From Planctomycetia bacterium (GTDB lineage: Bacteria > Planctomycetota > MHYJ01 > WSZJ01), in assembly GCA_020849035.1 (NCBI GenBank), contig JADLHC010000296.1, positions 1-43,298 of the forward strand: a stretch of 43,298 nucleotides of DNA, in the 5' to 3' direction. Each line of letters begins with the position of its first letter. The stretch's first letter is position 1. Below are positions 1 to 7,474 of the stretch, piece by piece. A program made the translations under genes and the position numbers. The notes beneath the pieces were generated by a model, which had not been told where the DNA came from, ran no database searches, and worked only from the letters and a program-made list of their open reading frames with translations.

Positions 1-1
1 G

Positions 2-484
2 GTGGACGCGGGCGAGCTCGCCCTCCTCCGCGCCCACCTGACCCAGGTCTCCGGCGGCCGGCCCACCGCCGCCGCCGTCCACCGGCCCCGCGCCCCGCGC
101 GCCCTCGCCGGCGGCCCCGCCGCGGACTCCCTCGCCGGCAAGCGCATCCTCGGCTTCTGCGGCCTCGGCAACCCGCGCGGCTTCGAGTCCACCCTCCGGA
201 GCCAGAAAGCCCGCCTCCAGGCCTTCCGCGCCTTCCCCGACCACCACGGCTACTCGAAGACCGAACTCGACGGCCTCGAAGCCGAGGGCCGCGAGCTCGA
301 AGTCGACGCCCTCGTCACGACCGAAAAGGACGCCTCCCGCCTCCGCGAACGCGGATGGACCGTCCCCGTCTGGGTCCTCGGCGTCGACCTGGAGATCGTC
401 AGCGGCGCCGAAGAGCTCGAGGCCGGCCTCGCGCGCGTCGAGAGCCGCTTCCCCAGCCGCGCATCCAGCCCGCGGGAAGCCTGA
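2..484 (+). CDS. lpxK: Tetraacyldisaccharide 4'-kinase, C-terminal part (5' truncated by window)
   Basis: This is the last ~160 codons of LpxK, the inner-membrane-associated kinase that phosphorylates the 4' position of the lipid A disaccharide; the true start lies before the window, so the GTG at base 2 is not a start call. Visible family signatures are the block GFCGLGNPRGFESTL, then FPDHHGYSKTEL, then LVTTEKDASRL, which are the conserved C-terminal motifs of LpxK. The N-terminal P-loop is outside the window. A functional LpxK implies that the organism makes lipid A, and it lies a few kb from five LpxL-type acyltransferases, which act in the same pathway in model bacteria. The neighbouring gene begins 64 bases downstream and has its own Shine-Dalgarno site. 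Confidence 0.88.
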   Translation: MDAGELALLRAHLTQVSGGRPTAAAVHRPRAPRALAGGPAADSLAGKRILGFCGLGNPRGFESTLRSQKARLQAFRAFPDHHGYSKTELDGLEAEGRELEVDALVTTEKDASRLRERGWTVPVWVLGVDLEIVSGAEELEAGLARVESRFPSRASSPREA

Positions 485-508
485 CCGCCCGGCGTTCGCC
501 TCCTCGGG

Positions 509-514
509 TATGAT
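509..514 (+). promoter_or_regulatory. -10-like hexamer TATGAT before the parvulin gene
   Basis: TATGAT lies 34 bases before the chosen ATG at 549. No convincing -35 is seen 16-18 bases upstream. It would give a leadered transcript that keeps the GGAGGT ribosome site at 540-545. Confidence 0.3.
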
Positions 515-548
515 CCCGGCCTTCACGAATCGACCCTCCGGAGGTCTC

Positions 549-1628
549 ATGCGCCTGACGCTCGCCCTGCTCCTGTCCCTCGTGGCCGCCCCCTGCTTCG
601 CCGAGGACGCCGAAGTCGATCCCGCCCGCCTCCCGACGAAACCCGCCGACTCCCCGGACGAGATCTCCGGCTCCGTCATCATCGTGAGCTACAAGGGCGC
701 GCCCAAGGCGCTTCCCAAGGCCCTCCGGACGAAGGAAGAAGCGAAGGCGCGTGCGGACGAGGCGCTGAAGGCGGCGCGGGCGAAGGGGAGCGACTACTAC
801 GAGGTGGTGGCGAAGTACTCGGACGACCCGCGCGGCCGCGGGTCGGTCGGAGTCATACCGGTCGGGCAATGCGGGCTGCCGCCGCTCGAGGAGGCGCTGC
901 TCGGGATGGAGATCGGGCAGGTTTCCGACGTGTTCGACTGCGATCTCGGATACCTCATCGTGATGCGGCTCGCGCCGAAGGCGGCGGTGTCGCACGTGCT
1001 CATCGCCTTCAAGGGCGCGGAGCGCGCCGGGGCGAACGTCGCGCGGACGAAGGACGAGGCGCGCGAGCTGGCCGCGAAGGTGCGCGAGCGGGTCACCACG
1101 GGCGGCGAGGACCTCGCCAAGGTCGCCGCGGAAGTCAGCGACTGTCCGTCGAAGGCCAAGGGCGGCGACCTCGGCACGTTCGGCCGCGGCATGATGGACC
1201 CGCGATTCGAGGACGCCGCGTTCGCGCTCAAGCCGGGCGAGATCTCCGCGGTGATCGAATCGCCGTTCGGGTTTCACGTCATCAAGGGCGCGAAGCCCGA
1301 GATCGCCGTCCGCTGGAGGGCGAGCCACATCCTCATCCGCTGGAAAGGCACGACGCGCTGCCCCCCGGGCGTCACGCGGTCGAAGGACGAGGCGCGGAAG
1401 CTCGCCGAGGACCTCCTCAGGCAGCTCGAAGAGGGCGCGGATTTCGCGAAGCTCGCCACGGGGAACCGCGACTGCCCCTCGAAGGCCAAGGGCGGCGACC
1501 TCGGCGTCTTCGGCCCGGGGCAGATGGTCCCGGCGTTCGAGGCGGCGCTGAAGGGGCTGGAGGTGGGGAAGCTCTCCGGGATCGTCGAGACGGAATTCGG
1601 CTGGCACGTGATCAAGCGGACGAAGTAG
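549..1628 (+). CDS. Secreted peptidyl-prolyl cis-trans isomerase with three parvulin-type domains
   Basis: Predicted periplasmic foldase of the PpiC/SurA parvulin family, 359 aa. The start at 549 was chosen over an in-frame ATG at 510 because it has GGAGGT at 540-545 and opens directly into a signal peptide (MRLTLALLLSLVAAPCFA, cleavage near residue 18). Three rotamase repeats follow: residues ~40-150, ~155-250 and ~255-359. Repeats 2 and 3 are canonical, each with SHVLI/SHILI, a CPSKAKGGDLG loop, and a GFHVIK or GWHVIK ending. Repeat 1 is divergent: it has ISGSVIIVSYKG instead of a SH(I/V)LI strand and lacks the KGGDLG loop, so it may be non-catalytic and bind clients. No SurA-type N-terminal chaperone domain is present. 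The gene converges with the TPR gene, the two stops being 7 bases apart. Confidence 0.88.
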   Translation: MRLTLALLLSLVAAPCFAEDAEVDPARLPTKPADSPDEISGSVIIVSYKGAPKALPKALRTKEEAKARADEALKAARAKGSDYYEVVAKYSDDPRGRGSVGVIPVGQCGLPPLEEALLGMEIGQVSDVFDCDLGYLIVMRLAPKAAVSHVLIAFKGAERAGANVARTKDEARELAAKVRERVTTGGEDLAKVAAEVSDCPSKAKGGDLGTFGRGMMDPRFEDAAFALKPGEISAVIESPFGFHVIKGAKPEIAVRWRASHILIRWKGTTRCPPGVTRSKDEARKLAEDLLRQLEEGADFAKLATGNRDCPSKAKGGDLGVFGPGQMVPAFEAALKGLEVGKLSGIVETEFGWHVIKRTK

Positions 1629-1635
1629 GGCGGCG

Positions 1636-2373
1636 TCAGGGCTCGTAGAGCGCCATCACCGCCTTCTGGTAGTCCGCCTGCGCGGCCGCGACCTTTTTCG
1701 CCTTCTCCTCGCCGGACCCGGGGCCGTTCAGGATCTTCTCCATCGTCTTCTGCAGGTCCTGCCCGAGCTTCATCGCCTTGTCCTGCAGCGCCTTCGCCTC
1801 CGGCGGGAGCGCCGCCTGCGCCTCGGCCGCCTTCGCGACGCCCAGCTTCTCGTTCACCTCGGACAGCGCGGCGCTCATCGTCGCGTCCCCCGGCGCCGCC
1901 TTCAGCCCCGCCTCCAGTGCCCGCTTGGCCTCGGCCGGCTTCCCCAGGGTGTCGTGGCACGCCGCGAGCTTCACCACCAGGAACGGGTCCCCCGCGTGGT
2001 CCTTCACCGCGTCCTCCAGCAGCTTCACCGCCTTCCGGTGCGCGTCCGTGTTCATGTACACCGCGGCCAGCGTGTCCACCGCCTTCGTCCAGTCGTCGCA
2101 GTCGCGCGGCAGCGTCATCGCGGCCTTGAGCGGGTCCACGGCCTCCTCGAACCGCCCCGTGTACCTGTAGAGCATGCCGAGCATGATGAGCGCGCGGCCG
2201 TGGTCCGGAGCGGCCTCCAGCGCGTCGAGCAGGGCCGTCTCGGCCTCCTCGGCGACCGCCTCCTCGTCCTCGTCCAGTTCGCCGCCGCGCAGCGACGCCT
2301 CGATCTTCCGCATGAGCTGCACTCCGCGGTTGTACAGGTCGTTCGGGTCGGCGGAGGGCTTCTTCTTGGGCAT
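1636..2373 (-). CDS. Tetratricopeptide repeat protein
   Basis: A 245-residue TPR protein of unknown partner. The start at 2373 (MPKKKPSADPND) was chosen because the coding pattern begins there and a GGAG lies ~9 bases upstream; the frame is open further upstream but reads low-quality sequence. After a lysine-rich start and an acidic helix (DEDEEAVAEEAE), TPR-like helix pairs run from about residue 55 to 170 (ALIMLGMLYRYTGRFEEAVD, then DTLAAVYMNTDAHRKAVKLL, then KLAACHDTLGKPAEAKRAL), followed by a charged helical tail with KAMKLGQDLQKTMEKIL. No signal peptide, so probably cytoplasmic and a protein-protein interaction scaffold. I cannot name a specific function. Confidence 0.85.
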   Translation of the reverse strand: MPKKKPSADPNDLYNRGVQLMRKIEASLRGGELDEDEEAVAEEAETALLDALEAAPDHGRALIMLGMLYRYTGRFEEAVDPLKAAMTLPRDCDDWTKAVDTLAAVYMNTDAHRKAVKLLEDAVKDHAGDPFLVVKLAACHDTLGKPAEAKRALEAGLKAAPGDATMSAALSEVNEKLGVAKAAEAQAALPPEAKALQDKAMKLGQDLQKTMEKILNGPGSGEEKAKKVAAAQADYQKAVMALYEP

Positions 2374-2456
2374 GGCAAGGGCTCCGGTGCGGGGTTTCTG
2401 ACCAGTAACCGGTCCGCGGGCCGGTGTCTCACCGATCTGGTTGCGCATCGCGGCGG

Positions 2457-2570
2457 ATCCGTATTGGAAAGCAGGATCTTCATCGCGGCCCGCGGGGCAA
2501 TGACGAGTGCGAGCCCGGTTGGAAACAAGTACCCGGCGACGTAGAAGAGGCCCAGGCGGATGCGGGTCAC
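2457..2570 (-). pseudogene. Possible remnant of a small membrane protein
   Basis: In the long leader of the TPR gene, one minus-strand frame beginning with GTG at 2570 reads a convincing membrane-protein N-terminus: a hydrophobic stretch with LFYVAGYLFPTGLALVIAP followed by a basic turn and ILLSNTD. After about 38 codons the protein-like character stops without any further helix, and the frame runs into non-coding-looking sequence and then into the TPR gene. I read it as the 5' end of a gene lost by deletion or frameshift. There is no Shine-Dalgarno site. Chance hydrophobicity in GC-rich DNA is the alternative. Confidence 0.35.
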
Positions 2571-2600
2571 GGGCGCCGGAAGAATTCTGGCCCCCGCCGG

Positions 2601-2641
2601 CCGAAAGAAACAAGCGCGCGGGAGCCGAAACTCCCGCGCGC
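2601..2641 (-). terminator. Intrinsic terminator of glnA
   Basis: On the minus strand, 40 bases after the glnA stop, an 11-bp perfect stem (2614-2624 pairing with 2631-2641; GCGCGCGGGAG arm) with a 6-base loop is followed by the T-rich run TTGTTTCTTT. It is the best rho-independent terminator in the window. Confidence 0.88.
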
Positions 2642-2652
2642 CTGGATTCCCG

Positions 2653-2676
2653 ACCACCAACCACGAACCACCAACC
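2653..2676. repeat. GGTTNGTG-type intergenic repeat, copy 1
   Basis: Between the glnA stop and its terminator, read on the minus strand, stands a run built of GGTTNGTG units. Seventeen bases (GGTTCGTGGTTGGTGGT on the minus strand) recur exactly at 30070-30086 on the plus strand, directly after cysD. Confidence 0.6.
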
Positions 2677-2680
2677 GCCC

Positions 2681-4120
2681 CTAGAACATGTTCCACAGGT
2701 ACTGGTTCGTCACCTCGTGGTGGAACTGCACCTCCGCCACCTTCACCCTCGTCCCCAGCGCCTTCGGGCAGCGCTCCGCCGACGCCGACTTCAGCTCCGC
2801 GTACTTCCCGGCCACGTCCTCGCCGAGCAGCTTGAGCGAGAACTCGCTCGTCTTGAACAGCCGGATCGCGTCGTGGATGTTGTCCGGCAGGAACCGCGTC
2901 CGCGCCCGCTTCTCGGCGTCCGTCGCGGGCGACTCGGGGCCCTCGAGGCCGGTGGCGAGGAGCGTGAAGATCGCGAGGTACGGGTTGGCGTCCGGGCCCA
3001 CCGAGCGGACCTCGATGCGCGCCGAGCGCTCGTTGCCGAGCGGGATCCGCACCATCGAACCGCGGTCGATCGCCGAGGCCTTGATCTGGTTCGGCGCCTC
3101 GAAATGCGGGTCGAGGCGGCGGTAGGCGTTCACGCTCGCGTTCAGCACGAGGCAGATGTCGTTCGCGTTGTGCAGGATCCGGTCGATGAACTTCCAGCCC
3201 AGCGACGACAGCCCGTCCTGGCCCTTGCGGTCGAAGAACAGGTTCTTCCCGCCCTTCGCGATCGAGATGTTCGTGTGCATCCCGTTCCCGTTCACGCCCG
3301 CGACCGGCTTCGGCAGGAACGACGCCGTCATGTCCATGCGGTCGGCGACCTGGCGGCAGATGAGCTTGTAGAGCTGCACCTGGTCCGCGGCGATCAGCGC
3401 CTGCGTGTACGAGTAGTTCATCTCGAACTGCGACGGCGCGACCTCCGGGTGGTCCTTCTCGTTCGCGAACCCCATCGAGCGCTGCACCTCGGCGGAGCCG
3501 TCGATGAAGCGCCGGAGCGGGTCGCCGGGGAGCGAGTGGTAGTAGCCGCCGGTGGAGATGAAGTCGAACTTGCCGGACTCGTGGAAGCGGCGCTCGGCGT
3601 TGCGGCCCTGGAAGAGGAAGCCCTCGATCTCGTTGGCGACGTGGCACTCGATGTCCTGCTTGGCGTAGAGGGTGTCGGTGAAGGCCTTGAGGCGGGCGCG
3701 CATGTCGGCGGAGTACGGGCGGCCGTCGCGCTCGAGGACCTCGCCGAAGACGAGGACCTTGCCGGGGCCGAACACGTCGGCCGGGAGCCAGTAGAAGGAG
3801 GACCAGTCGCACTTGAGGCGCAGGTCGGACTCGGCCTGCTGGGAGAAGCCGCGGATGGAGGAGCCGTCGAACGTGAGGTTGTCGGCGCTCTTGAGGAGGA
3901 ACTTCTTGTCGTAGTCGAGCATGTGGAGGCGGCCTTCGAGGTCGGTGAAGCAGACCGTGACGGCCTTGATGCGCTTCTCGTCGGCGAGGTACTTCATGCG
4001 GGCTTCCTGGAGCTTGCCGGCGTCGACGCGCTTGATGCGGGCTTCCTTGACCTCGAGGTTCATGTCCTCGAGTTTGTCGTAGGGGATTTCGAGGAACTGG
4101 CGGAGGGCGGGCTGGTCCAT
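2681..4120 (-). CDS. glnA: Glutamine synthetase, type I
   Basis: Cytoplasmic ATP-dependent amidation of glutamate with ammonia, 479 aa. The start at 4120 (MDQPALRQFL) is set by AGGAGT 6-11 bases upstream; an in-frame ATG at 4210 would place coding sequence across the promoter palindrome. Family marks: the beta-grasp entry FDGSSIRGF, metal and glutamate region EIEGFLF, HPEVAPSQFEMNY, the NGNGMHTNIS block that carries the ammonia/ATP loop, and the C-terminal IEVRSVGPDANPYLAI. The usual adenylylation loop with its target tyrosine is not recognisable, so control by GlnE-type adenylylation is doubtful and transcriptional control more likely, in line with the palindromic promoter. It forms a single-gene unit with its own promoter and terminator. 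Confidence 0.93.
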   Translation of the reverse strand: MDQPALRQFLEIPYDKLEDMNLEVKEARIKRVDAGKLQEARMKYLADEKRIKAVTVCFTDLEGRLHMLDYDKKFLLKSADNLTFDGSSIRGFSQQAESDLRLKCDWSSFYWLPADVFGPGKVLVFGEVLERDGRPYSADMRARLKAFTDTLYAKQDIECHVANEIEGFLFQGRNAERRFHESGKFDFISTGGYYHSLPGDPLRRFIDGSAEVQRSMGFANEKDHPEVAPSQFEMNYSYTQALIAADQVQLYKLICRQVADRMDMTASFLPKPVAGVNGNGMHTNISIAKGGKNLFFDRKGQDGLSSLGWKFIDRILHNANDICLVLNASVNAYRRLDPHFEAPNQIKASAIDRGSMVRIPLGNERSARIEVRSVGPDANPYLAIFTLLATGLEGPESPATDAEKRARTRFLPDNIHDAIRLFKTSEFSLKLLGEDVAGKYAELKSASAERCPKALGTRVKVAEVQFHHEVTNQYLWNMF

Positions 4121-4168
4121 GGAAGACTCCTGTGTCAGGGGGATGTTCGGGTCGCTGAGGAAGCGAGG

Positions 4169-4197
4169 GATATAGATTAGTTGTATGTCGATTTCAA
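4169..4197 (-). promoter_or_regulatory. Predicted glnA promoter
   Basis: On the minus strand TTGAAA (4192-4197) and TATATC (4169-4174) are separated by 17 bases, within an AT-rich island that is exceptional for this DNA. The implied start leaves a leader of about 40 bases containing the AGGAGT ribosome site. Confidence 0.6.
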
Positions 4198-4201
4198 CTA
4201 A
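4177..4201. promoter_or_regulatory. Putative operator at the glnA promoter
   Basis: Perfect 7-base inverted repeat TTAGTTG (4177-4183) and CAACTAA (4195-4201) with 11 bases between. It overlaps the -35 and spacer of the predicted glnA promoter, so a bound dimer would repress. It does not match the TnrA/GlnR or NtcA consensus known to me. Confidence 0.5.
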
Positions 4202-4254
4202 AAAGTCCACAAATTATGCTTATTTTGTTTTCTAATATCTAAGCCGATGCGATT

Positions 4255-4908
4255 TCAGGGCTTAGAGAGGGCCCGGCGCACGAGAATCCCGAGGGCGAGG
4301 AAGCCGATCCCCAGGTAGGCGCCGAAGACCGCGAGCCCTCCCGCATGGAGCGACCCCGGCTGCGAGAAGTAGTGCGCGGCGGAAGCGATCCCGGCGCCGT
4401 TCCACACGATCCAGAACGTGCGGCCGGCCCACGGCGTCCCGGGGTCGTACACCTTCCCCTGCCCCGGCGGGAACAGCACGAACATCGCCCCGACGCAGAC
4501 GAAGATCATCGGGCCCAGGATCAGCACGTACGGGATCACCGACGCCTCGCGCACGACGAACGCCCGTTCCGGATGAGCCGGGTCCGCCCACGCCGTGATC
4601 CGCGCCCCCACGGGAAACGGCGCGAGCTGCTCCCGCGCCCAGCCCTCCGACGACGACATCTCGATCGCCAGCAGCCCTTCCCCCTCCGGCGGCATCCCGT
4701 CGGCCAGGTAGCGCAGCTTCAGCACCGGGCCGAAAGTCGGGTCCCCGTCGCTGTCCGCGTGCTCGCGGATCTCCTGCGCGACCACCTGCGCCGGCACCTC
4801 GACCCAGGTCGCGAACTTGTGGCGCTGGTCCTCCGCCATCCACGCGCCGATGAGGGGGAAGAGGGAGCCGAGGGCGAGGAACAGGCAGCCGGGCGCGCGG
4901 GCCTTCAC
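4255..4908 (-). CDS. DUF3592-type membrane protein
   Basis: A 217-residue protein starting with GTG at 4908, whose GTGA overlaps the TGA of the upstream esterase gene (4 bases), so the two are translationally coupled. An N-terminal signal-anchor (CLFLALGSLFPLIGAW) is followed by an extracytoplasmic beta-rich domain of DUF3592 type (VEVPAQVVAQEIRE, then LKLRYLADG, then FPVGARITAWADPAHPERAFV) and then about three further membrane spans (VIPYVLILGPMIFVCVGAMF, FWIVWNGAGIASAAHYF, LAVFGAYLGIGFLALGILV). Function unknown. A second DUF3592 protein lies at 17970-18485; the shared block is the P.G..V...DP pattern. Confidence 0.75.
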   Translation of the reverse strand: MKARAPGCLFLALGSLFPLIGAWMAEDQRHKFATWVEVPAQVVAQEIREHADSDGDPTFGPVLKLRYLADGMPPEGEGLLAIEMSSSEGWAREQLAPFPVGARITAWADPAHPERAFVVREASVIPYVLILGPMIFVCVGAMFVLFPPGQGKVYDPGTPWAGRTFWIVWNGAGIASAAHYFSQPGSLHAGGLAVFGAYLGIGFLALGILVRRALSKP

Positions 4909-6143
4909 TTTCCCGGGTTCTCGGCCAGCCACTTCTTCCACTCGGAGGCCTTGGTGAAGGACTGGCCGGTGAGGGTCTTGAGCGCGTCGTTGATGGCCGT
5001 CCGTCGCGGGCTGGTGGGGAGGAGGGACTCGGCGTTGGAGAGGCCTGCGACGAGGGGGCCGACGGCGAGGTCTCGGCCCATCTTGCAGAGGCACTCTGCC
5101 GCCGTCGTGGCGACGCGGTCGGATTTGGTCTTGAGGTAGCCCAGGAGGATCTCGCAGGCTGCGGGGGAGCCGGTCGCGGCGAGCGCCACGGCGACCGGGA
5201 TGGCGAGCTTCTCGTTGGTGCCGGGGATGCCCTTGAGCGCGGCGACGCCGTCGGCGCCGCACCGCCCGGCGGCGGCGATCGCGGCGAATGCGAGGATCTC
5301 GTCCTTGGCAAGGACCTGCGACTTCGCCAGCGCCGCGAGCTTCGGCGCGAATCTCGCCGGGACGCGCTCGATCGCGACGAACGCCTCGGTCGCCGCCTCC
5401 CACGACTCCGCTTTGAGCAGCTTCTCCAGCTCCGCGATCTTCTTCCCGACCTCCTCGTCCAGCGCCTTCTGCCGCTCGTCGAGGATGCCGTTCGTCCAGT
5501 CCAGGCCGCGCTTGAACGCCGCCCAGTCCATCGTGTGCTTCAGGCCCGGCACGCGCTCGAACTTGACCGTCACCTTCGCCGCCTCGAGGGCCTTGACCGA
5601 CCGCTCGCTCTCCGTGATCGGGACCACGTCGTCGGCCTCCCCGTGGATCACGTAGAACGGCAGCCGCCGGACGTCCTCGTTGTCGGGCACCGCGCCGGGC
5701 AGGCCCCCGGCGCAGGGGATCGCTGCGTCGAACAGCCCGGCGTGCGTAAGGCCCAGGTGGAACGTCCAGTAGCCTCCGCGCGAGAACCCCGTGAGCGTGG
5801 TGCGCGTCGGCGCGTACTCGACCTTCACGGCCTTCACGAGCTCCGCGAGCGGCTCCATGTCCGGCGTGTCCCACGCCCCGTCCTTCTGCGCCGTCGGCGT
5901 GACGAGCACCGCTTCCTTCGGGAACGTCGACTGCGCCCCCGTGATCCACTGCATCATGTTGTCGCCGCTGCCGCCCGCGCCGTGGAGGACCACGAAGAGC
6001 GCGTGCTGCCCCTTCGCGTACCTGTCGGGCAGGCGGACGAGGTAGGACATCCCCTTCGCCGATGTTTTCTTTTCGGGAGGCGCGGCGAAGAGCGCGAGCG
6101 AGCCCAGCAGGAGGGCGGCGATGGTTCTCATGGCGGCCATCAT
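4905..6143 (-). CDS. Secreted alpha/beta-hydrolase (esterase-like) with C-terminal helical repeats
   Basis: A 412-residue exported hydrolase. The signal peptide reads MMAAMRTIAALLLGSLALFAA; the start could also be the ATG at 6131. The hydrolase fold covers residues ~30-215: oxyanion region LHGAGGSGDN (53-62), nucleophile elbow GFSRGG with Ser121, acid GEADDVVP with Asp171/172, and His203 in LKHTMDW. This layout resembles PHB-depolymerase/feruloyl-esterase-like LpqC enzymes; the substrate is unknown. Residues ~225-400 form an alpha-helical, alanine-rich HEAT-like region (AALKGIPGTNEKLAIPVA, then ACEILLGYLKTKSDRVATTA). It overlaps the following DUF3592 gene by 4 bases. Confidence 0.82.
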   Translation of the reverse strand: MMAAMRTIAALLLGSLALFAAPPEKKTSAKGMSYLVRLPDRYAKGQHALFVVLHGAGGSGDNMMQWITGAQSTFPKEAVLVTPTAQKDGAWDTPDMEPLAELVKAVKVEYAPTRTTLTGFSRGGYWTFHLGLTHAGLFDAAIPCAGGLPGAVPDNEDVRRLPFYVIHGEADDVVPITESERSVKALEAAKVTVKFERVPGLKHTMDWAAFKRGLDWTNGILDERQKALDEEVGKKIAELEKLLKAESWEAATEAFVAIERVPARFAPKLAALAKSQVLAKDEILAFAAIAAAGRCGADGVAALKGIPGTNEKLAIPVAVALAATGSPAACEILLGYLKTKSDRVATTAAECLCKMGRDLAVGPLVAGLSNAESLLPTSPRRTAINDALKTLTGQSFTKASEWKKWLAENPGK

Positions 6144-6187
6144 AAGCCCCCGGCCCCAATCCGCTGCCCAATCCGCCCGTTCCGCCG

Positions 6188-6193
6188 TATCCT
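6188..6193 (+). promoter_or_regulatory. -10-like TATCCT 10 nt before the methyltransferase start
   Basis: TANNNT hexamer ending 10 bases before the ATG at 6204, with no Shine-Dalgarno site between: leaderless-type arrangement. Confidence 0.4.
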
Positions 6194-6203
6194 TCCCGCC
6201 CTC

Positions 6204-7379
6204 ATGCCCGCCCGCCTTCCCGCACCCCCCAACGGCCCGCCCGTCCCGTTCTTCTCCCCCTGCGGCCCCGGCTTCGAGCCCGTCCTCGCGCAGGAGCTCC
6301 GCGACCTCGGCGCCTCGAACGTCGAGGAGCGCCGCGCCGGCGTCGCGTACGAGGGCGACGCCTCCGTCGGCCGCCGCGCGTGCCTCTGGCTCCGGACGGC
6401 GATCCGCGTGCAGGAGCTGATCTGGAAGGGGCCGGCGCGCGGGCCCCGCGAGCTGTACTCGGGCGTCGCGGAGGTGAACTGGCCGGACCTGCTCGATCCC
6501 GGGACGACGATCGCCGTGGACGCCTCGATCCGCGACTCGGAGATCACACACAGCGGATTCGCGGCCCTCACCGTGAAGGACGCCGTCGTCGACGCCGTCC
6601 GCGACGCCTACGGCGAGCGGCCGAACGTCGACACCGAAAGCCCCGACCTCCCGCTCAAGCTCGTCCTGCGCCGCGACGAGGCCCTCCTTTACCGCGACTG
6701 GTCGGGGGCGAGCCTGCACAAGCGCGGCTGGCGGCCGATCCAGGTGAAAAGCCCGCTGAACGAGGCGACGGCGGCGGCGATCCTCATGATGTCGGGATGG
6801 GACCGGCGGTCGCCGCTGGCGGACCCGATGTGCGGCAGCGGGACGTTCCCGATCGAGGCCGCACTGTGGGCGGCCGACCGCGCACCCGGCCTCGAGCGGA
6901 CGTTCGCGTTCGAGCGCTGGCGCGACCACCACGAGCGCTTCTGGGCCCTCGAGAAGGCCGAGGCGCGGAAGAAGGCGAAGAGGACGCTGCCGTTCCGGAT
7001 CATGGGGGCGGACCGGCACGAGGGGGCGGTGCGGCTGGCGCGCAAGGGGGCCGCGGACGCGGGGGTGTCGGCGCTGATCGACTTCGACACGGCCGACGCG
7101 AAGGAATGGCGGCCGAGGGTTGCGCCCGCGATCGTGTTCGCGAACCCGCCGTACGGCGAGCGGCTGGGGGAGGGGGAGGATCTCGTGGAGTCGTGGAAGG
7201 CGCTCGGGAACTTCCTGCACCGCTGCGGAGGGGCGTCCGCGTTCGTGCTGAGCGGGAATGCGGAGCTGACGAAGTTCCTCGGGCTGCGCGCGGCGAAGAA
7301 GTGGGTGGTGATGAACGGCCCGATCGAGTGCCGGCTGCTGAAGTACGAGGTCAGGGCGAGGGAGGGGCCGAGGGGTTGA
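6204..7379 (+). CDS. THUMP-domain class I RNA guanine-N2 methyltransferase (RlmL/YpsC-like)
   Basis: A 391-residue SAM-dependent RNA methyltransferase, probably acting on a guanine N2 of 23S rRNA. N-terminal ferredoxin-like/THUMP region (residues ~13-160, starting FFSPCGPGFEPVLAQEL), then the Rossmann-type domain with SPLNEATAAAIL, the SAM motif ADPMCGSGTFPIEAAL, the acidic GADRHEGAVRLA and the catalytic IV motif FANPPYGERLG. It matches the N-terminal half of E. coli RlmL; the RlmK half (m7G) is absent, as in Bacillus YpsC. The 5' half uses C-ending codons and the 3' half G-ending codons. Start chosen at the first ATG after the -10-like TATCCT; no SD. Confidence 0.85.
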   Translation: MPARLPAPPNGPPVPFFSPCGPGFEPVLAQELRDLGASNVEERRAGVAYEGDASVGRRACLWLRTAIRVQELIWKGPARGPRELYSGVAEVNWPDLLDPGTTIAVDASIRDSEITHSGFAALTVKDAVVDAVRDAYGERPNVDTESPDLPLKLVLRRDEALLYRDWSGASLHKRGWRPIQVKSPLNEATAAAILMMSGWDRRSPLADPMCGSGTFPIEAALWAADRAPGLERTFAFERWRDHHERFWALEKAEARKKAKRTLPFRIMGADRHEGAVRLARKGAADAGVSALIDFDTADAKEWRPRVAPAIVFANPPYGERLGEGEDLVESWKALGNFLHRCGGASAFVLSGNAELTKFLGLRAAKKWVVMNGPIECRLLKYEVRAREGPRG

Positions 7380-7432
7380 CAGGTTGAGAGAATCGCCGCC
7401 CGGCCGCACCCCGCTCCTCAACCGATCAACCC
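7373..7432. terminator. Imperfect long hairpin after the methyltransferase gene
   Basis: GGGTTGA..GGTTGAG (from 7373) pairs with CTCAACC..TCAACCC (to 7432) with two internal mismatches and a GC-rich loop. It begins within the stop codon region. No T-run follows, so termination is only possible. Confidence 0.35.
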
Positions 7433-7462
7433 GCCAACCTTCCGTATCCCGCCCCCTCGCGC

Positions 7463-7468
7463 TAACCT
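7463..7468 (+). promoter_or_regulatory. -10-like TAACCT 6 nt before acyltransferase 1
   Basis: TANNNT hexamer with only six C residues between it and the GTG at 7475; no ribosome site. Leaderless-type start. Confidence 0.38.
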
Positions 7469-7474
7469 CCCCCC

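Noticed and set aside
2507-4180. A 557-codon plus-strand open frame opposite glnA
   Set aside because: It is the antisense of glutamine synthetase with Leu/Arg/Val-rich composition and no domain; a typical shadow in GC-rich DNA.
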